In this document: piece after piece, positions 8,141-9,597 of the stretch | Position numbering within the stretch: the stretch's first letter is position 1 | How the letters are laid out: each line of letters opens with the position of its first letter | From: Thermoanaerobaculia bacterium | GTDB lineage: Bacteria > Acidobacteriota > Thermoanaerobaculia > Multivoradales > UBA5704 | NCBI GenBank assembly: GCA_025937035.1 | Contig: JAICSG010000096.1 | Span: forward strand, 1 to 9,597 | Reading direction: 5' to 3' | DNA: 9,597 bases | Program-made: the position numbers and the translations under genes | The notes under the pieces: model-generated | What the model was told of the DNA's origin: nothing | The model's input: only the letters and a program-made list of their open reading frames with translations | The model's database searches: none

Positions 8141-8162
8141 TTCCGTCTCTCACGCGGTCAGG

Positions 8163-8224
8163 GTACGATGTAGGCACGATTCAGGCCATTCGCCGAAAGG
8201 CGGATTTTTCAAGACGTATCGTAC
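8163..8224. repeat. Inverted repeat enclosing a terminator-like hairpin
   Basis: GTACGAT (8163-8169) and ATCGTAC (8218-8224) are perfect 7-bp inverted copies, extendable by two G-T wobble pairs. They enclose the hairpin at 8189-8204. A near copy, GCACGAT, lies at 8174-8180. They fall between the divergent small gene and the LRR gene, so they could be a transcription-factor site or the base stem of a folded leader RNA. Confidence 0.35.
8189..8209 (+). terminator. Terminator-like hairpin before the LRR gene
   Basis: TTCGCC and GGCGGA pair over six positions (one G-U) around a GAAA tetraloop, and five Ts follow at once (8205-8209). This is the shape of a small intrinsic terminator on the plus strand, yet no plus-strand gene ends before it: the gene to the left runs the other way. 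It may end a short leader transcript or be an attenuator for the LRR gene, if a promoter lies further left. The stem is short, so chance is possible. Confidence 0.4.
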
Positions 8225-8242
8225 AAGGGGTCTTCCCGCCTC

Positions 8243-8248
8243 AGGAGG
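8243..8248 (+). promoter_or_regulatory. Ribosome binding site of the LRR gene
   Basis: A perfect AGGAGG lies 4 nt before a GTG codon at 8253. The spacing is short, but no ATG nearby gives a better fit and the GTG opens directly into a signal peptide. Confidence 0.6.
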
Positions 8249-8252
8249 CAAC

Positions 8253-9597
8253 GTGGGCGTAGTCTTCGGTTCCCGGTCCGCCGCGCGGCTGCTGGCCGCC
8301 GTCTCTCTCCTCGCGCTCGCCGTTCCGGCCCGGGCGGCCGTTCCGAAGGCGGAGCGCTCCGCCCTGACCGCTCTCTACAAAAGCACCGGCGGGGCGAAGA
8401 AATGGCTCGACCGCACCGGCTGGCTCGGCGCCACCGGCACGGAGTGCTCCTGGAAAGGGGTGCGGTGCAACACGGCGGGCACCTCCGTCATCGGCCTCGA
8501 CTTGAGCGAGAATGGCCTCCAGGGGGCCCTCCCGGCGACCTTGAGCAACCTCGCCAACCTCCAGTCCCTGGATCTGGAAGGGAACGCGGTGTCCGGCACC
8601 CTGCCCAAGACACTGGGCCGTCTGGCGAGCCTCACCAGCCTCCATCTCGGCCTGAACCAGATCTCCGGCGCGATTCCGCGCGAGCTGGGGAGCCTGGCCA
8701 GTCTCCAGATCCTGGATCTCCCCTTCAACAAGCTCACGGGGAGCCTCCCCCCGGAGCTCGGCAACCTCGCCAGCCTGCGGATCCTTAACCTCGGCGGGAA
8801 CCAGATCTCCGGCAGCATCCCCGCGCAACTCGGGAATCTGCACTTGCTGACCTATCTCGACCTCTCGTCGAACCAGCTCAGCGGCGCGATCCCGCCCGAT
8901 CTGGGGCGCCTGACGCTGCTCCAGACGCTCGCCCTCGACGCCAACCGGCTCACCGGCACCATCCCGCCCGCGCTGGGAAGCCTGGCCAATCTGGTACAGC
9001 TCGGCCTGAGCGGCAATCAGCTCTCGGGCCTCATCCCCAGGCGGCTGGGGAGCCTGCCGGCGCTGATGTTCCTCGACCTGGAGAGCAACCAGCTCGGCGG
9101 TCCGGTCCCGCCCGAGCTGGCCAACGCCACCTCGCTCGTCGGCGTCCTGCTCTCCTCGAACCGGCTGGAGGGGACCATCCCGGGCGCGTTCCTCAATCTG
9201 CCGAATCTGGAGGCGCTCTGGCTGGACCACAACCGGTTCATCGGCCCCGTCCCCTTCGAGCTGGGCGCCATCCCGACGCTCGACGACAACGGCGGCCTCG
9301 ACCTGCGCTTCAACGCCCTGGCGACCGACACCGAGCCGGGCCTGCTGGCGGACCTCGACACCAAGCAGGTGGGCGGACAATGGCAAAGCTCGCAGGCGGC
9401 CACGGCGCCGTTCGATCCCCAATTCCCGCTCACCGGCCTCGCCGACCGGCGGGCGGGAGGCTTCATGATCTGGACCCTCCAGACCACGGCGAGCGCGCCG
9501 CCGGTCACCGTCTCGACCACCGGCGGGACTGGGGACGTGGACCTCTACGTCCGCTTCGGCTCCGCTCCGACACTGACGCTCTTCGACGCCTCCTCGG
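8253..9597 (+). CDS. Exported LRR protein with PPC-like domain (3' partial)
   Basis: The frame runs from a GTG start off the window edge; 448 codons are visible. Residues 1-28 (Arg-containing n-region, AAVSLLALAV core, PARA end) are a signal peptide. Residues 36-73 (ALTALYKSTGGAKKWL to CSWKGVRCN) match the N-terminal cap of plant LRR receptor proteins, with paired cysteines at 65 and 72 around a WxGVxC core. Residues 79-342 are eleven leucine-rich repeats of exactly 24 residues, consensus LxxLdLxxNqlsGxiPxeLgnLxx, followed by a degenerate twelfth. From about residue 400 (AGGFMIWTLQTT, then TGGTGDVDLYVRFGSAPT) the sequence resembles the bacterial pre-peptidase C-terminal (PPC) domain of secreted proteins. 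It probably acts outside the cell in binding or adhesion; LRRs bind proteins or glycans, and no catalytic domain is visible so far. Further domains may lie beyond the edge. The gene is divergent from the small minus-strand gene. Confidence 0.9.
   Translation, partial: MGVVFGSRSAARLLAAVSLLALAVPARAAVPKAERSALTALYKSTGGAKKWLDRTGWLGATGTECSWKGVRCNTAGTSVIGLDLSENGLQGALPATLSNLANLQSLDLEGNAVSGTLPKTLGRLASLTSLHLGLNQISGAIPRELGSLASLQILDLPFNKLTGSLPPELGNLASLRILNLGGNQISGSIPAQLGNLHLLTYLDLSSNQLSGAIPPDLGRLTLLQTLALDANRLTGTIPPALGSLANLVQLGLSGNQLSGLIPRRLGSLPALMFLDLESNQLGGPVPPELANATSLVGVLLSSNRLEGTIPGAFLNLPNLEALWLDHNRFIGPVPFELGAIPTLDDNGGLDLRFNALATDTEPGLLADLDTKQVGGQWQSSQAATAPFDPQFPLTGLADRRAGGFMIWTLQTTASAPPVTVSTTGGTGDVDLYVRFGSAPTLTLFDASS
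8487..9278 (+). repeat. Eleven in-frame 72-bp LRR coding repeats
   Basis: The LRR coding region is an uninterrupted array of 11 units of exactly 72 bp with no insertion or deletion. Units are diverged at DNA level but share local blocks such as AACCAGATCTCCGG (in units 3 and 5), which suggests expansion by internal duplication followed by drift. Confidence 0.8.

Noticed and set aside
8487..9278. CRISPR-like repeat array
   Set aside because: The 72-bp periodicity is coding, in frame and diverged, with no spacers; it is the LRR array.
8241..9422. 393-codon minus-strand frame antisense to the LRR gene
   Set aside because: Its Arg/Gly/Gln-rich repeats are the reverse of the 72-bp LRR units; the plus strand gives a coherent LRR protein.

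Overview
The window is G+C-rich (about two thirds by eye), densely coding bacterial DNA. The lineage is not certain. Many exported hydrolases, signal-peptide serine hydrolases of the beta-lactamase fold, a plant-like leucine-rich-repeat protein and a PPC-type C-terminal domain together fit an Acidobacteriota-like or other soil-type, Gram-negative-style heterotroph best. This is inference from gene content; there is no rRNA or other marker here.

Layout from left to right. (1) 1-1167 (+): a class I PLP-dependent aminotransferase, missing its start. (2) 1191-1331: a paired-palindrome repeat of about 140 bp, MITE/REP-like, in the gap before the next gene. (3) 1370-2608 (+): an exported metal-dependent amidohydrolase. 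(4) 2583-3203 (-): a GNAT acetyltransferase whose 3' end overlaps that of the amidohydrolase. (5) 3223-4581 (-): a second exported amidohydrolase that shares its transcription unit with the GNAT gene. (6) 4582-4818: a divergent intergenic region with an A+T-rich palindrome and a strong leader hairpin. (7) 4819-6396 (+): an exported calcineurin-like metallophosphoesterase with two unusual cysteine clusters. (8) 6398-7810 (-): an exported serine hydrolase of the beta-lactamase/penicillin-binding class, its stop 1 bp from the preceding gene's stop. (9) 7883-8140 (-): a small unrecognised protein of 80-85 residues. (10) 8253-9597 (+): an exported LRR protein with eleven exact 24-residue repeats that runs into a PPC-like domain and off the window.

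Five of the eight products carry a clear N-terminal signal peptide, so the locus mainly encodes envelope or secreted proteins. The two amidohydrolases, the GNAT and perhaps the aminotransferase could act on amino-acid or peptide-derived compounds, but nothing in the sequence fixes a substrate or proves a pathway. No stretch longer than 300 bases lacks a gene. I see no tRNA, rRNA, CRISPR array, phage gene or transposase, and no convincing new multi-gene system. The most unusual items are the LRR-PPC protein, the cysteine clusters in the phosphoesterase, the paired-palindrome element, and a terminator-like hairpin in front of the LRR gene.
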